From: JACPWY01 sp964603655 | Lineage (GTDB): Bacteria > Bdellovibrionota > FAC87 > UBA2466 | DNA length: 52,991 bases | Direction: 5' to 3' | NCBI GenBank assembly: GCA_964603655.1 | Contig: CAZRVZ010000193.1 | Coordinates: 1-52,991 of the forward strand | Shown: piece after piece, positions 40,198 to 48,856 of the stretch | Layout of the letters: the number at the start of each line of letters is the position of its first letter | Position numbering within the stretch: the stretch's first letter is position 1 | Translations under genes and position numbers: made by a program | Notes under the pieces: generated by a model | What the model saw: the letters and a program-made list of their open reading frames with translations, nothing else | The model's database searches: none | Told to the model about the DNA's origin: nothing

Positions 40198-41775
40198 ATG
40201 AACTTATCAATTATTATTTTTCTTGGATTTTCCATTGGCTGGGCGGCGACGGCTGCGTTCGGTGTTCCGGCGGATTCGCGCTGTTCGAACGAACTTGAAG
40301 CCGCTTCCCTCGATGTGGCTCCGCAAAGCCTAGATGTGGGGCCTCCAAAGGTGGTGTTTCTCGGCTTCGGTGCAGTGGGGCAGGCCGTGCTTCCAATTTT
40401 GAGTCAAAAAATTGAACACTCCGCGATTACCGTGCTCGATTTCATGGATCGGCGCCAGCAGCTTGAATCTTGGTTTGCTCGAGGGGTGAAGTTTGAGCAG
40501 GTTAAGATTGGACCGGAAAACTTGGGAGCGGTTTTGTCCAAACACCTGCGAGCGGGAGACGTGCTCATCGATTTAGCCTGGAATATCGATACTGGTGAGC
40601 TACTGACGTGGTGTCATGCCAATGGCGTCAAGTATGTCAATACGTCGACAGAAGTTTGGGATCCGTATATTGCCGACGGCGTTCCACCGACCGAGAGGAC
40701 CCTCTATTCCCGGCACCAAAAACTGACGGCGCACATTGCCCCGTGGAATCAGCGTGGGCCCACGGCAATTTTGGAACATGGCGCGAACCCAGGCCTAATT
40801 ACCCACTTCGTGAAACAAGGGCTTCTGGATATCGCCGAGCGCTGCATGGCCGAAAAGCTGCTCCCGGATTGCTTGACTGCAGATTTTCAATTGGCGGTAA
40901 GGAAACGTGCGTTTAGTACGATCGCCATGGTTTTGGGAGTTCGCACGATCCATTGTTCCGAGCGTGACACCCAGATTTCCTCGCGTCCCAAGCAGGTTGG
41001 GGAATTCGTGAACACCTGGAGTGTCCCTGGCTTTCACGAGGAAGGTACGACGACAGCCGAGATGGGCTGGGGTACCCATGAGAAAGAGCTTCCCAAAAAT
41101 GCATTCACCCACCGCGATGGACCGAAGAACCAGATTTGCCTAGCCCAGATGGGAATGAATACGTGGGTTCGATCTCGAGTTCCCGGGTATTCCATCTGCG
41201 GCATGGTAATACGGCACGGTGAGGCCAACTCCTTGTCAAAATATCTCAGCATCGATAGTGGCGGCCAGACCGTTTATCGGCCGACTGTTCATTATGCCTA
41301 TTGCCCGACCGATGCGGCGATCGCTTCGTTGCATGAAATACGGGGAAATGGGTATCGGTTTCCAGATAACTATCGAATCATGAATGATGACATTGTTTCG
41401 GGGTCCGATATTTTGGGAGCGCTCCTGATGGGACACCCTTTGCAGTCCTGGTGGACCGGAAGTGATCTCTCCATTGAAGAGGCGCGGCGGTTGGTGCCTG
41501 GCCAGAATGCAACGACGTTACAGGTGGCAATCTCGGTAGTTGCAGCAGTGGATTGGATGATTCGTAATCCAGATCGAGGAGTGCTGATGCCCGAGGATTT
41601 GCCCCACGATCAAATTCTCGATTTTTCAAAACCCTATCTGGGGAAGTGGATATCGGAGCCCATGGACTGGAACCCACTCATGGATAGGCCAGAGCCGTTC
41701 GGTGGCTTTAAAGTTGACGACATCGACCGAATGGATCCCTGGCAGTTCAAAAACTTTATTGTGGAAGGCGATTAA
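40198..41775 (+). CDS. Homospermidine synthase with N-terminal signal-like extension
   Basis: A 525-residue enzyme of the homospermidine synthase/saccharopine dehydrogenase family, which makes homospermidine from putrescine with NAD. The Rossmann motif GFGAVG is at 56-61, and AILEHGANPGLITHF, HAYCPTDAA-like and PDNYRIMNDDIVSGSDILGALLMG blocks match the family. Residues 1-22 (MNLSIIIFLGFSIGWAATAA) are a hydrophobic signal-like segment that cytoplasmic homologues lack. GGGGGG lies just before the ATG at 40198. A TTG at 40174 would add MHRNWGGT, including a positive charge. Confidence 0.85.
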   Translation: MNLSIIIFLGFSIGWAATAAFGVPADSRCSNELEAASLDVAPQSLDVGPPKVVFLGFGAVGQAVLPILSQKIEHSAITVLDFMDRRQQLESWFARGVKFEQVKIGPENLGAVLSKHLRAGDVLIDLAWNIDTGELLTWCHANGVKYVNTSTEVWDPYIADGVPPTERTLYSRHQKLTAHIAPWNQRGPTAILEHGANPGLITHFVKQGLLDIAERCMAEKLLPDCLTADFQLAVRKRAFSTIAMVLGVRTIHCSERDTQISSRPKQVGEFVNTWSVPGFHEEGTTTAEMGWGTHEKELPKNAFTHRDGPKNQICLAQMGMNTWVRSRVPGYSICGMVIRHGEANSLSKYLSIDSGGQTVYRPTVHYAYCPTDAAIASLHEIRGNGYRFPDNYRIMNDDIVSGSDILGALLMGHPLQSWWTGSDLSIEEARRLVPGQNATTLQVAISVVAAVDWMIRNPDRGVLMPEDLPHDQILDFSKPYLGKWISEPMDWNPLMDRPEPFGGFKVDDIDRMDPWQFKNFIVEGD

Positions 41776-41777
41776 CT

Positions 41778-42104
41778 CTATTTCTTGTCGTCGTCGTGCT
41801 TGCGCGATTGTTCAATGGCCTGAATGCCATTGTTTGCTGCCGCAGATAACTGTTTCAGCTCCTGCTCGTAGAAGTCTAATATCTGTCGCTCCATTTGGGA
41901 CCGCATTTCGCTATTGAGGGGGTGCGCAATGTCTCGGAAGGTGCCATCCTTTCGCTTCTTGCTGGGCATGGCTACGAAGAGTCCCGTATTCCCATTAATT
42001 ATCTTTAGGTCTCGAACAACAAAACAGTTATCAAAAATAATGGTTACGTAGGCCTTTAGCTTATCCTCGTTGACAGGAAATACTTTTACCTCGGTGATTT
42101 CCAT
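41778..42104 (-). CDS. spoVG: Septation/regulatory protein SpoVG
   Basis: A 108-residue SpoVG. MEITEVKVFPVNEDKLKAYV, then FVVRDLKIINGNTGLFVAMPSKK and DIAHPLNSEMR are nearly diagnostic. The tail is a charged helix. SpoVG is a site-specific DNA- or RNA-binding regulator found in Firmicutes, spirochaetes and deltaproteobacteria. I start it at the ATG at 42104 (GGGGCG before it), not the TTG at 42119. It lies 51 bases behind ispE on the same strand, as in Bacillus, where the two are near neighbours. Confidence 0.92.
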   Translation of the reverse strand: MEITEVKVFPVNEDKLKAYVTIIFDNCFVVRDLKIINGNTGLFVAMPSKKRKDGTFRDIAHPLNSEMRSQMERQILDFYEQELKQLSAAANNGIQAIEQSRKHDDDKK

Positions 42105-42155
42105 GGTGCGCCCCGGCAATGTTGTTATTCGTCATCAGGCTAATGAAACACGACC

Positions 42156-43076
42156 CTAGCTGCCGTATGTGGATGCAATCACAAGCCTACAGCTAGTCCT
42201 TCGGCAGAATGGCTGGAGTTCTTTAGCGGCTAATACAACCTGCCCTTGTCCCCAAAACACCCCGAATAGGGTACTGCCCGACCCGCTCATTGAGGTGTTG
42301 ATGGCACCGGCGTTTTGGAGTGCGGCGAGCGATGTTTTCAGAAGTCCCTCTGGGTCCGTGACAAACGGTAAGAGGTCGTTTCCCAAAGTGGCGAGATAGG
42401 ATTTTAAGCTGTGTTCGGAAATCGTCCCTTCAAACGGTGGGGGCTGAGATCGTGAAAATTGAGAACGGCTTTCGCGATACAGGCCAAATACCGCGGCCGT
42501 TGATGACTGGAACGGGGGAAACAAGAGCAGGAATCTTAGGTTTTCAGCAACCGATGATGAAATGTTTAACGAAAGTGTTGTTTCGCCGATGCCGGTCACC
42601 CAGGCGGGTGAACTGCTGTTCAGAAAATACGGAACATCCGCCCCAAGTTTCAACCCGAGGGCAGTGATTGAAGGAGCATCAACAGAAACTTGTCGAGCGA
42701 CAAACCTCAACGCTGCCGCGCCATTGCTTGAGCCTCCGCCCAGGCCGGCCCCGATAGGGATCTTCTTCTGAATACGAACGGATAACGCAGGCACCGCCAC
42801 CAAACGCCGCGTGCCAACAAGGGCCTTAGCAACGATGTTTTCTTCTCCAACGATTGGAGACATTGGAAATTCGCTAGTGACCCGCACGTCGTCCGATTCT
42901 CGATTATTGGCCAGGGAAAAGATGAGTCGATCGCACAGGTTTATGGGCCAGAACAGGCTCTCCAGCAGGTGATACCCATCTGGCCGGTGGCCTGTAATTT
43001 TTAGGCCCAGGTTCAGTTTGGCCGGAGCCGTTTCCTCACCGTTCCAGAGACAGTTGTGCAAAATATCGTCACTCAC
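42156..43076 (-). CDS. ispE: 4-diphosphocytidyl-2-C-methyl-D-erythritol kinase
   Basis: A 306-residue GHMP kinase of the non-mevalonate isoprenoid pathway, phosphorylating CDP-methylerythritol. APAKLNLGLKITGHRPDGYH is the N-terminal substrate motif, PIGAGLGGGSSNGAAALRF the ATP loop, and MSGSGSTLFGVF the C-terminal glycine-rich motif. The start is GTG at 43076. It is co-directional with spoVG downstream. Confidence 0.94.
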   Translation of the reverse strand: MSDDILHNCLWNGEETAPAKLNLGLKITGHRPDGYHLLESLFWPINLCDRLIFSLANNRESDDVRVTSEFPMSPIVGEENIVAKALVGTRRLVAVPALSVRIQKKIPIGAGLGGGSSNGAAALRFVARQVSVDAPSITALGLKLGADVPYFLNSSSPAWVTGIGETTLSLNISSSVAENLRFLLLFPPFQSSTAAVFGLYRESRSQFSRSQPPPFEGTISEHSLKSYLATLGNDLLPFVTDPEGLLKTSLAALQNAGAINTSMSGSGSTLFGVFWGQGQVVLAAKELQPFCRRTSCRLVIASTYGS

Positions 43077-43266
43077 CGTATTCAGTCAGATCCTTCCTGG
43101 AAATTCACGGATTTGCCAATAGGCATTTTCGACGGGTCACCAGATGTGTCAAAGGGCAGCACTTTACGCGCCCCGCATGAACGCACAAACCATTGAAATA
43201 CTTAAATAAAAATTCGATGTGTTCGGCACGAATGTTGAACTGCAATTAGGTTGGGGGTTTAGATCA

Positions 43267-43569
43267 ATGACGTTCGGTGGTGAGCGCCGCGGCCGATTTC
43301 GAAATCGGCTTCAATACTTTTATTCCATTTCCGTCTTTTTAGGCGTCCTTGTGTCCGCGTATTTGATGATGGAAAAGGAGTCTGGAGCTCGCCTGCCGGT
43401 TGATTCAATTCAAGCGACAAATACTCTCCGTCTGGATGCTGGAGTGGGCGATGAGGCGCTTGCACGGCTGATCGAAGTTGAAAAGGAGCTAATTTCCATT
43501 AGAGAAAACTCAGACCGCCCGCGAGAAATGAAGCGAACCTTTGGCAAGCCATTTGCGGTTCGGCCGTAG
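43267..43569 (+). CDS. Small single-span membrane protein
   Basis: A 100-residue protein with a basic N-terminus (GGERRGRFRNR), one transmembrane helix (YFYSISVFLGVLVSAYLMM) and an acidic helical tail (GDEALARLIEVEKELISIRE). It resembles small envelope-anchored proteins and no family I know. A GTG at 43219 would lengthen it by 16 residues. It is followed 44 bases later by the LpxH gene. Confidence 0.5.
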   Translation: MTFGGERRGRFRNRLQYFYSISVFLGVLVSAYLMMEKESGARLPVDSIQATNTLRLDAGVGDEALARLIEVEKELISIRENSDRPREMKRTFGKPFAVRP

Positions 43570-43613
43570 GTTTACGTAGCTCAAATACTAACTCCTAAAC
43601 CATTTGGCACTTT

Positions 43614-44387
43614 TTGACTTCAGTGCTAACTGAAACCTTAGTGAGCGCTATTTTTCTTTCTGACGTCCACTTAGAGGATGCAAACGGGTCAAAAACACAA
43701 CTCGTAATTCGTTTTTTTGAAGAGGTCGTTCGTCGACATAGCAGGCTCTTTATTTTGGGTGATCTTTTTGATGTTTGGCCGGGTACAGATGCGCATTTAA
43801 CTCAACGATTTGCGCCGGTGCTTAAAACGATAAAGGGTTTGGTCGAAGGCGGGTGCGAGGTTCACTACGTCGAGGGGAATCACGATTTTTGTTTGGGTGA
43901 TTACTTTTCCAAAAAACTGGGCGTGAAGATACACACGGGTGAATTTGAAATCAGTTTGGGTGGGCGTCGCGTAATGCTGACACACGGGGATCTCGGAAAC
44001 CCAAAAGATGTTGGGTATCGGGTGTTCAGAAGTGTCCTGCGAATGAAGACGGTTCAGGCAATGCGATGCTCTGTGCCTGGAGCGTGGGTTTATGAGTTGG
44101 GCCGGCGAACATCCAGATTGAGTCGAAATTATCATCGCCCGCTCGATTTAACGCGTGAATCGGAAATAAAATCCATTTATCGTCGATCTGCCGATAGGTA
44201 TTTTGCAGGGGGATTTGATTTGGTGGTGATGGGGCACACGCACCTTCCCGACGACTATCAAGTCAGGATGGACGAACGTGATTGTCGATACATAAACTTG
44301 GGAGATTGGGTCAAAAATTTTACTTACCTTGAGTTCGACGGAAACGGCTTTTATACTAAAAGACATCCTATCGTTTCTACGACCTAA
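43614..44387 (+). CDS. lpxH: UDP-2,3-diacylglucosamine diphosphatase (LpxH type)
   Basis: A 257-residue calcineurin-like metallophosphatase. The metal-binding blocks are FLSDVHLED, LGDLFDVWPG, EGNHDFCLG, LTHGD and GHTHLPD. LpxH removes UMP from UDP-2,3-diacylglucosamine to give lipid X, the substrate of LpxB, completing the set of lipid A steps visible here. The start is uncertain: TTG at 43614, GTG at 43623 or GTG at 43641, which gives MSAIFLSDVHL like most homologues; none has a good ribosome binding site. Confidence 0.85.
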   Translation: MTSVLTETLVSAIFLSDVHLEDANGSKTQLVIRFFEEVVRRHSRLFILGDLFDVWPGTDAHLTQRFAPVLKTIKGLVEGGCEVHYVEGNHDFCLGDYFSKKLGVKIHTGEFEISLGGRRVMLTHGDLGNPKDVGYRVFRSVLRMKTVQAMRCSVPGAWVYELGRRTSRLSRNYHRPLDLTRESEIKSIYRRSADRYFAGGFDLVVMGHTHLPDDYQVRMDERDCRYINLGDWVKNFTYLEFDGNGFYTKRHPIVSTT

Positions 44388-44407
44388 CCGATCGCATCGG
44401 GGGTACC

Positions 44408-45592
44408 ATGTTGGGTGAAGCCTTCCCCTATTACCAACTATCACACCGTGATTGGGCCCAAATGCTGGGGTCCGCGCGATTTACGGGAACGGTTCTCATT
44501 GATGTCCCTTGGGGGGTTCACGAGACTAATCGAGGGCGCATTGACACAGCCAGCGCCTCTAAGCTTAACCTCGAGCGACTTTTTTCAACGCTTCACAGCA
44601 GTAAGAAATCAGTCCATTTGCGCTTGGGATTTCATGGACTGAACTCGGTCCCGCGGTGGGCTTGGGAAACGGACACCGCCGTAATAGTTCCGGGGGCCGC
44701 ATTTTCGCCAGTTTTTAAAAAATATGTTTCGGTGCGTGTTCCGGATTATCGCCAGCCTGAGGTACGCGAGAGTTATTGTTTGTTTCTGGATGAGGTCATG
44801 GCAATTGCAGACCTTTATCGCTCCCCGGGCGGTCCGATAGAGGCGGTTTCGTTTGATCCGGGATTCTTTCGCCATGTGTGGTCAATTCCAAACGTAGAGG
44901 ATCTAACGGCCCACCTTCTTCGAACTTACGGTGACATCAAGAAATTCAATGCGGTTTTCGGGGTAAGCAACTCAGAAATTTCGGGAGCCGGATTCCTGAA
45001 ACGGCTGGCAGTTTTGATGGATAGGCGGGCCTGGATCGTGTGTTCTGATTTGAGAACGGTTTGGCGAGCAAGTCTCGCGAACTGGTTGGAATCCCTTCAG
45101 TTGGACAGTCGAAAAGTTTCCTCATTAGCTGTCAGTGGCAAAGTAATTTGCGCGTCAGAGTGTTCTGAATTGATAGGCCAGGAATTGCTCCCCTATTGCC
45201 CTGATGGGGTGGGCTATTCGGCGGTTTTAAAAAACCACAGAACGACAGTGGGCTATTTCCAGTCCCTTCTGGGGCGGCATCACGGGGTCGTTAGCCATGA
45301 AACCTGCCCTGATGGGATGTTGCGGGTAATTTGTGAGAAGTGGATCAGGCGTTCACTTCTCGAACAACTGAAGATCAGGGCTCAGTCGGGGGTAAACATT
45401 GAGTTCATGCCATCTCCGCCCGTTTACGATGAAAAAATGGAGGTCCTGAAGGAATTTGTCGCCCAAAAGAGAGAGCCTGTCGAAACGCCAAGCGGCCCCT
45501 GTTTTCGCCTGCCGTTGGGAATGGGTTCGTTTTGGTGGAATAGTAGTTTCCAGAATGCCGGACTGTGCGCCGCCCAACTCCAGGGGCACTAA
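44408..45592 (+). CDS. Hypothetical protein, possibly a glycoside hydrolase-like barrel
   Basis: A 394-residue protein. The N-terminal FTGTVLIDVPWGVHETNRGRIDT, then SKKSVHLRLGFHGLNSVPRWAWET, recall the beginning of family 35/42-like TIM-barrel glycosidases, in which a substrate strand is followed by the R-x-G strand. Candidate catalytic acids are in EAVSFDPG and VICASECSE but do not match a known pair well. No signal peptide is present. It is followed by a hypothetical gene 16 bases away on the same strand, and the pair may form an operon. Confidence 0.5.
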   Translation: MLGEAFPYYQLSHRDWAQMLGSARFTGTVLIDVPWGVHETNRGRIDTASASKLNLERLFSTLHSSKKSVHLRLGFHGLNSVPRWAWETDTAVIVPGAAFSPVFKKYVSVRVPDYRQPEVRESYCLFLDEVMAIADLYRSPGGPIEAVSFDPGFFRHVWSIPNVEDLTAHLLRTYGDIKKFNAVFGVSNSEISGAGFLKRLAVLMDRRAWIVCSDLRTVWRASLANWLESLQLDSRKVSSLAVSGKVICASECSELIGQELLPYCPDGVGYSAVLKNHRTTVGYFQSLLGRHHGVVSHETCPDGMLRVICEKWIRRSLLEQLKIRAQSGVNIEFMPSPPVYDEKMEVLKEFVAQKREPVETPSGPCFRLPLGMGSFWWNSSFQNAGLCAAQLQGH

Positions 45593-45607
45593 AAGGAATG
45601 TTTTAGA

Positions 45608-46321
45608 ATGAATAATTATTGCTCGCTAATGAACAATGTCTGTCCAGTGACAGAGTCGACCCGATGGATAATTGCACGTCTGGCCGGTCTTAGTCACATA
45701 CGCTGGACGCTCATCGAAAAACTTGGGAGTCACGATCTGCTCAATACGGATTTGTTTATTGGAAGCGAATTGGGTGCGACGCGGCCGCGGTTGTTAGTGC
45801 TGACCACTCCTGGTGAACGATTCCGATCAGTTTCTCCGGCCGCGGGTCTTCCGCTGATTGCTCAGTTGCTTCCCTATCCCTTCACCATGTTCTCAAAGGA
45901 GTATCGAGCCCTTTGCGGAACGGACTTGCATGTTGAGGGGGGAGATCCCCATTTTTCGGATCGTATTGATGCCATGTTTGCGGCGATGGAGATGCTTGCC
46001 CACTCGGTTGAAATACTTTGGATTCAAGTCCTTTCGCAGGATGTGAAACTGGATCTAATTGTACATTCGGTCAGACGCCAAATTGTTCAAGTGGGCGTAT
46101 TGGATCCGAATTTCGGGGGGTTCCTCGGATTGCCGATGAAGGGAAACCCTAAACCGGGAAGAATGGATGAGCTTTTTTCAACTCGGTCTCTGTTTCTCCC
46201 CGTTAACCTGAACGGCGGGCCAGAACTCGAAGATCTCAATGTGAAGTCATTTGAGGTCGCGATCCTTCAACAATTGAACCAAAGTGTTGAATTGCTTAAG
46301 ACCGGAAGCATGGCCTTGTAA
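45608..46321 (+). CDS. Hypothetical protein, partner of the preceding gene
   Basis: A 237-residue soluble protein with no motif I recognise. It contains HVEGGDPHFSDRIDAMFAAMEML and LDLIVHSVRRQIVQVGVLDPNFGGFLG. No membrane helix or signal peptide. The ATG at 45608 has AAAGGAA about ten bases before. It shares the direction and close spacing of the preceding glycosidase-like gene. Confidence 0.55.
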   Translation: MNNYCSLMNNVCPVTESTRWIIARLAGLSHIRWTLIEKLGSHDLLNTDLFIGSELGATRPRLLVLTTPGERFRSVSPAAGLPLIAQLLPYPFTMFSKEYRALCGTDLHVEGGDPHFSDRIDAMFAAMEMLAHSVEILWIQVLSQDVKLDLIVHSVRRQIVQVGVLDPNFGGFLGLPMKGNPKPGRMDELFSTRSLFLPVNLNGGPELEDLNVKSFEVAILQQLNQSVELLKTGSMAL

Positions 46322-46417
46322 GGATTCCGCAAATTAAGTCATTAATTCGGCTGGGCGGCCTTTATCCTTAAAATGTCCGGGTTGCTTGTCATTTCGTCTA
46401 TCTATTGCTAACTACTA

Positions 46418-46456
46418 ACGGCTTAAGCCTTGCCCCCTATTGGGGCCGGATGCCGT
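46418..46456 (+). promoter_or_regulatory. Leader structure upstream of rpsF, candidate S6:S18 site
   Basis: ACGGC (46418-46422) pairs with GCCGT (46452-46456), enclosing the hairpin GCCCC-CTATT-GGGGC (46432-46446) and a 3' bulge beginning CCG (46446-46448). In many bacteria the r-protein S6:S18 pair binds an rpsF leader RNA with a stem, a hairpin and a bulged CCG, and so regulates its own operon. The layout fits, but no alignment was made. A possible promoter (TTGTCA at 46386, TAACTA at 46409) would start transcription slightly inside this element, so it may belong to a promoter further upstream. Confidence 0.4.
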
Positions 46457-46484
46457 TTGGCACTCCGTTCGAAAGGAGCCAAGT

Positions 46485-46889
46485 ATGGCCGATGCTGCAA
46501 TTTCAAAAAATAAGTATGAGACTGTTTATATTCTGAAATCTGGGATTTCAGAGTCCGACAGCCAAGTAATTCATCAAAAAATCGATAACGTTATTGAGAA
46601 GTTTTCTGGCAAGCTTCACCTGCGTGATGACTGGGGTCTGAGGGAGCTTGCCTACGACATAAACGATGAGCGCTCGGGTCGTTATTGCCTGGCAGTTTAT
46701 GACGGAAAACCCGGAGTCGTTGAAGAGATTGAGCGCCACTTTAAAATATTAGACGACGTGGTTCGATTTCTTACGGTTCGGGTCGAGCCCGATTACGATT
46801 ATTTGAATATAAAGAAACAGATCAGCGCTGCAGAAGAAGAGGCTCGAAAAAACAGGGAATATAGGGACCAAAAAAAGCGATTTAATTAG
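46485..46889 (+). CDS. rpsF: 30S ribosomal protein S6
   Basis: A 134-residue S6. The YETVYILKSGISESD opening, GLRELAYDINDERSGRYCLAVYDG and HFKILDDVVRFLTVRVE are classical. S6 binds the central domain of 16S rRNA with S18. The ATG at 46485 has AAAGGAG seven bases before it, so the longer GTG-start frame is not used. It is the first gene of rpsF-priB-like-rpsR-DUF2232-rplI. Confidence 0.96.
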   Translation: MADAAISKNKYETVYILKSGISESDSQVIHQKIDNVIEKFSGKLHLRDDWGLRELAYDINDERSGRYCLAVYDGKPGVVEEIERHFKILDDVVRFLTVRVEPDYDYLNIKKQISAAEEEARKNREYRDQKKRFN

Positions 46890-46903
46890 GCGTTCATTTT
46901 CAC

Positions 46904-47221
46904 TTGGAATCGCAAATAAATGAGGTTTTGCTGGAAGGAAAAGTGTCGCGATTGGGGCCGACGGAGTATACCCCGACTGGAATTGCAATTGTGGAGTTCC
47001 TGCTGGCGGGTCAGCAGGAGTTTTTAGGGCGTAAGGGGTTCGGTAATTTTGAGTTGCTTGCTACGGGTGATGCCACCGATTTGTTGAAGGGCGTTAGGGT
47101 TGGAACAAGGGTCTCGGTAAGGGGGTCATTGTGGCAGAGGCGTTATCGCGGTCGTCGTGGTCAGAATGTGAGCGAAATGAAGGTGGTGATTAGTGACATT
47201 AAAAAAGTGGAGGCGAAATGA
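46904..47221 (+). CDS. PriB/SSB-like OB-fold protein
   Basis: A 105-residue protein in the rpsF-rpsR slot that is held by PriB in enterobacteria and by SSB elsewhere. NEVLLEGKVSRLGPTEYTPTGIAIVEFLLA is an OB-fold beginning like SSB/PriB. The later VRVGTRVSVRGSLWQRRYRG matches PriB strand order. The acidic C-terminal tip of SSB is missing, so it is more like PriB, a replication-restart protein that binds single-stranded DNA. The only start in frame is a TTG at 46904. It overlaps rpsR by four bases. Confidence 0.75.
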   Translation: MESQINEVLLEGKVSRLGPTEYTPTGIAIVEFLLAGQQEFLGRKGFGNFELLATGDATDLLKGVRVGTRVSVRGSLWQRRYRGRRGQNVSEMKVVISDIKKVEAK

Positions 47222-47496
47222 AAAAAGATGACAAGGCGACCCCAGCTACAGCGGGGGGCCCAAAAGAGGAAAAAAGAACTTTCCAGCGGAGGCGTGGTTG
47301 TCGTTTTTGTATCGAGCCCGGTTGGGAAATCGATTACAAAGACAAGAGCCTTCTGGGAGCGTTTTTGACAGAGCGATTCAAAATAATCCCTCGGAGAATT
47401 TCGGGTAACTGTGCGGGTCACCAGCGCGAATTGTCGTTGGCCGTTAAGCGCGCTAGGCACTTGGCCGTTGTTCCATACAGTGCATCTCAGAATTAA
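47218..47496 (+). CDS. rpsR: 30S ribosomal protein S18
   Basis: A 92-residue S18. The core IDYKDKSLLGAFLTERFKIIPRRISGNCAGHQRELSLAVKRARHLAVVPY is unmistakable. CRFC near the N-terminus with the later C and H makes this a zinc-binding form, unlike the cysteine-free E. coli protein. It starts with ATG at 47218, overlapping the PriB-like gene's stop. Confidence 0.96.
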   Translation: MKKDDKATPATAGGPKEEKRTFQRRRGCRFCIEPGWEIDYKDKSLLGAFLTERFKIIPRRISGNCAGHQRELSLAVKRARHLAVVPYSASQN

Positions 47497-47511
47497 TGAG
47501 GTCTAAGGCTA

Positions 47512-48432
47512 ATGCGTCTCTTAAATGACATGGCCGACGATAGGGGCCCAACGGTCGTAGACCCTTTTCAGTTTTTGGTGTGCGTGGCATCGAATTGTAT
47601 TTTGGCTGTTTTTGCCATCGGTTCCCCCTTTGCCATGATCCTTTCCCATCGACTTTTGCCACACCCGTTCTCGAAGTTTGCATCGATATTGGGACTTGCA
47701 TTGGCCCACGCGGTTTTTGGGCTTCCCGCGGGGCTACTGATTTTTTTGTTTATCGTAAGCCTTATTATCCAGGATTTGGGGGAGCGCGGAACGCAAATTT
47801 CGATCTTGCTTGGAATATCTTTCCTGGTTGGAACGGTTGGCGCTGCATCAGTATTGGCGGTAACTGCAGTATTAAACGGTGGCACACCTTTAACTTACTG
47901 GAACGACCTCAGCCAACGTTTGGCGTTAAACATGGTGGCAAGTTTGCCGCCCGCTTCGCTGACTGTGGAAGCGCTTACGGAGGTGATTCGATTCCAGTTT
48001 CCTTTTGCAGTGTCAGCGATGATTTTATTGTCGACCTGGTTGTCGGTTGGATTGGCGGCGCACCTGGGTTGGTACCCACGGGGGCATGCGTTGTCCGGGG
48101 AGCGGCTTAGGGCGTATTGTTGGGGGCGTTGGCTAGCGGTTGGTTTTTCGATAATGATGCTTGCTCGGCTGGCAGTGCCGAAGGAGCAGTGGGTACTTGC
48201 GTATTCAGGACTTGAAGGTGTCGTTTCGGTGCTCTTGTACGTTCAGGGCTGTATCGTTTGTTCCAAAATCTTGGCATTTCGCGGAGTTGGAATGAGGGCT
48301 CGAAGGTTGGTGTATATGGCGCTGACGACCATAGGATTTTATGTTTTGGTTTTACTGGGAGCGGCGTGGTTATTAATTCCCGCTGGTACTCGTTTACTTA
48401 GGAGGACGAATAATGAAAGTCATTTTGCGTGA
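47512..48432 (+). CDS. DUF2232 integral membrane protein
   Basis: A 306-residue protein with about eight hydrophobic helices and the DUF2232 pattern, which is widespread between rpsR and rplI in Gram-positive and deltaproteobacterial genomes. Function is unknown. The ATG at 47512 has GAGG with wide spacing. Its 3' end overlaps rplI by 20 bases. Confidence 0.8.
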   Translation: MRLLNDMADDRGPTVVDPFQFLVCVASNCILAVFAIGSPFAMILSHRLLPHPFSKFASILGLALAHAVFGLPAGLLIFLFIVSLIIQDLGERGTQISILLGISFLVGTVGAASVLAVTAVLNGGTPLTYWNDLSQRLALNMVASLPPASLTVEALTEVIRFQFPFAVSAMILLSTWLSVGLAAHLGWYPRGHALSGERLRAYCWGRWLAVGFSIMMLARLAVPKEQWVLAYSGLEGVVSVLLYVQGCIVCSKILAFRGVGMRARRLVYMALTTIGFYVLVLLGAAWLLIPAGTRLLRRTNNESHFA

Positions 48433-48856
48433 AAGCCTTTCCAATCTAGGGACAGCTGGCTCGGTGGTAAATGTTGCCGCGGGGTATGCCCGCAACTATC
48501 TCATTCCACGAAACATTGCTATCCCGGCGACCCCGGTAAACATGAAAGTCTTTGAGCATGAAAAGCGCTCGATCGAGGTGCGGCGGGAAAAGATGCACAA
48601 AGAATCCGAAACGCTTAAGGCGAAGCTGGAAAAAATTTCCTGTTCTATCTCCAAAAAAGTAGGCGATCAGGATAAATTATTCGGGTCAGTTACCACCCAA
48701 GACATTGAAAAGGCGTTTGCCGCAGAGGGCTTTCAGATTGATAAGAAAGACATTCTTCTTGCAGATCCTATCAAAGCGCTAGGCGTATATACGGTGCCCA
48801 TTCGATTGTTCGAAGACATTATTGCGAACACCAAGGTGTGGGTAGTCAGGGAGTGA
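48413..48856 (+). CDS. rplI: 50S ribosomal protein L9
   Basis: A 147-residue L9. The N-terminal domain opens MKVILRESLSNLGTAGSVVNVAAGYARNYLIPRNIAIPA, a charged linking helix follows, and the C-terminal domain contains GSVTTQDIEKAFAAEGFQIDKKDI. The ATG at 48413 has a perfect AGGAGG seven bases before, the strongest ribosome site seen here. It lies inside the end of the DUF2232 gene and closes the operon. Confidence 0.97.
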   Translation: MKVILRESLSNLGTAGSVVNVAAGYARNYLIPRNIAIPATPVNMKVFEHEKRSIEVRREKMHKESETLKAKLEKISCSISKKVGDQDKLFGSVTTQDIEKAFAAEGFQIDKKDILLADPIKALGVYTVPIRLFEDIIANTKVWVVRE

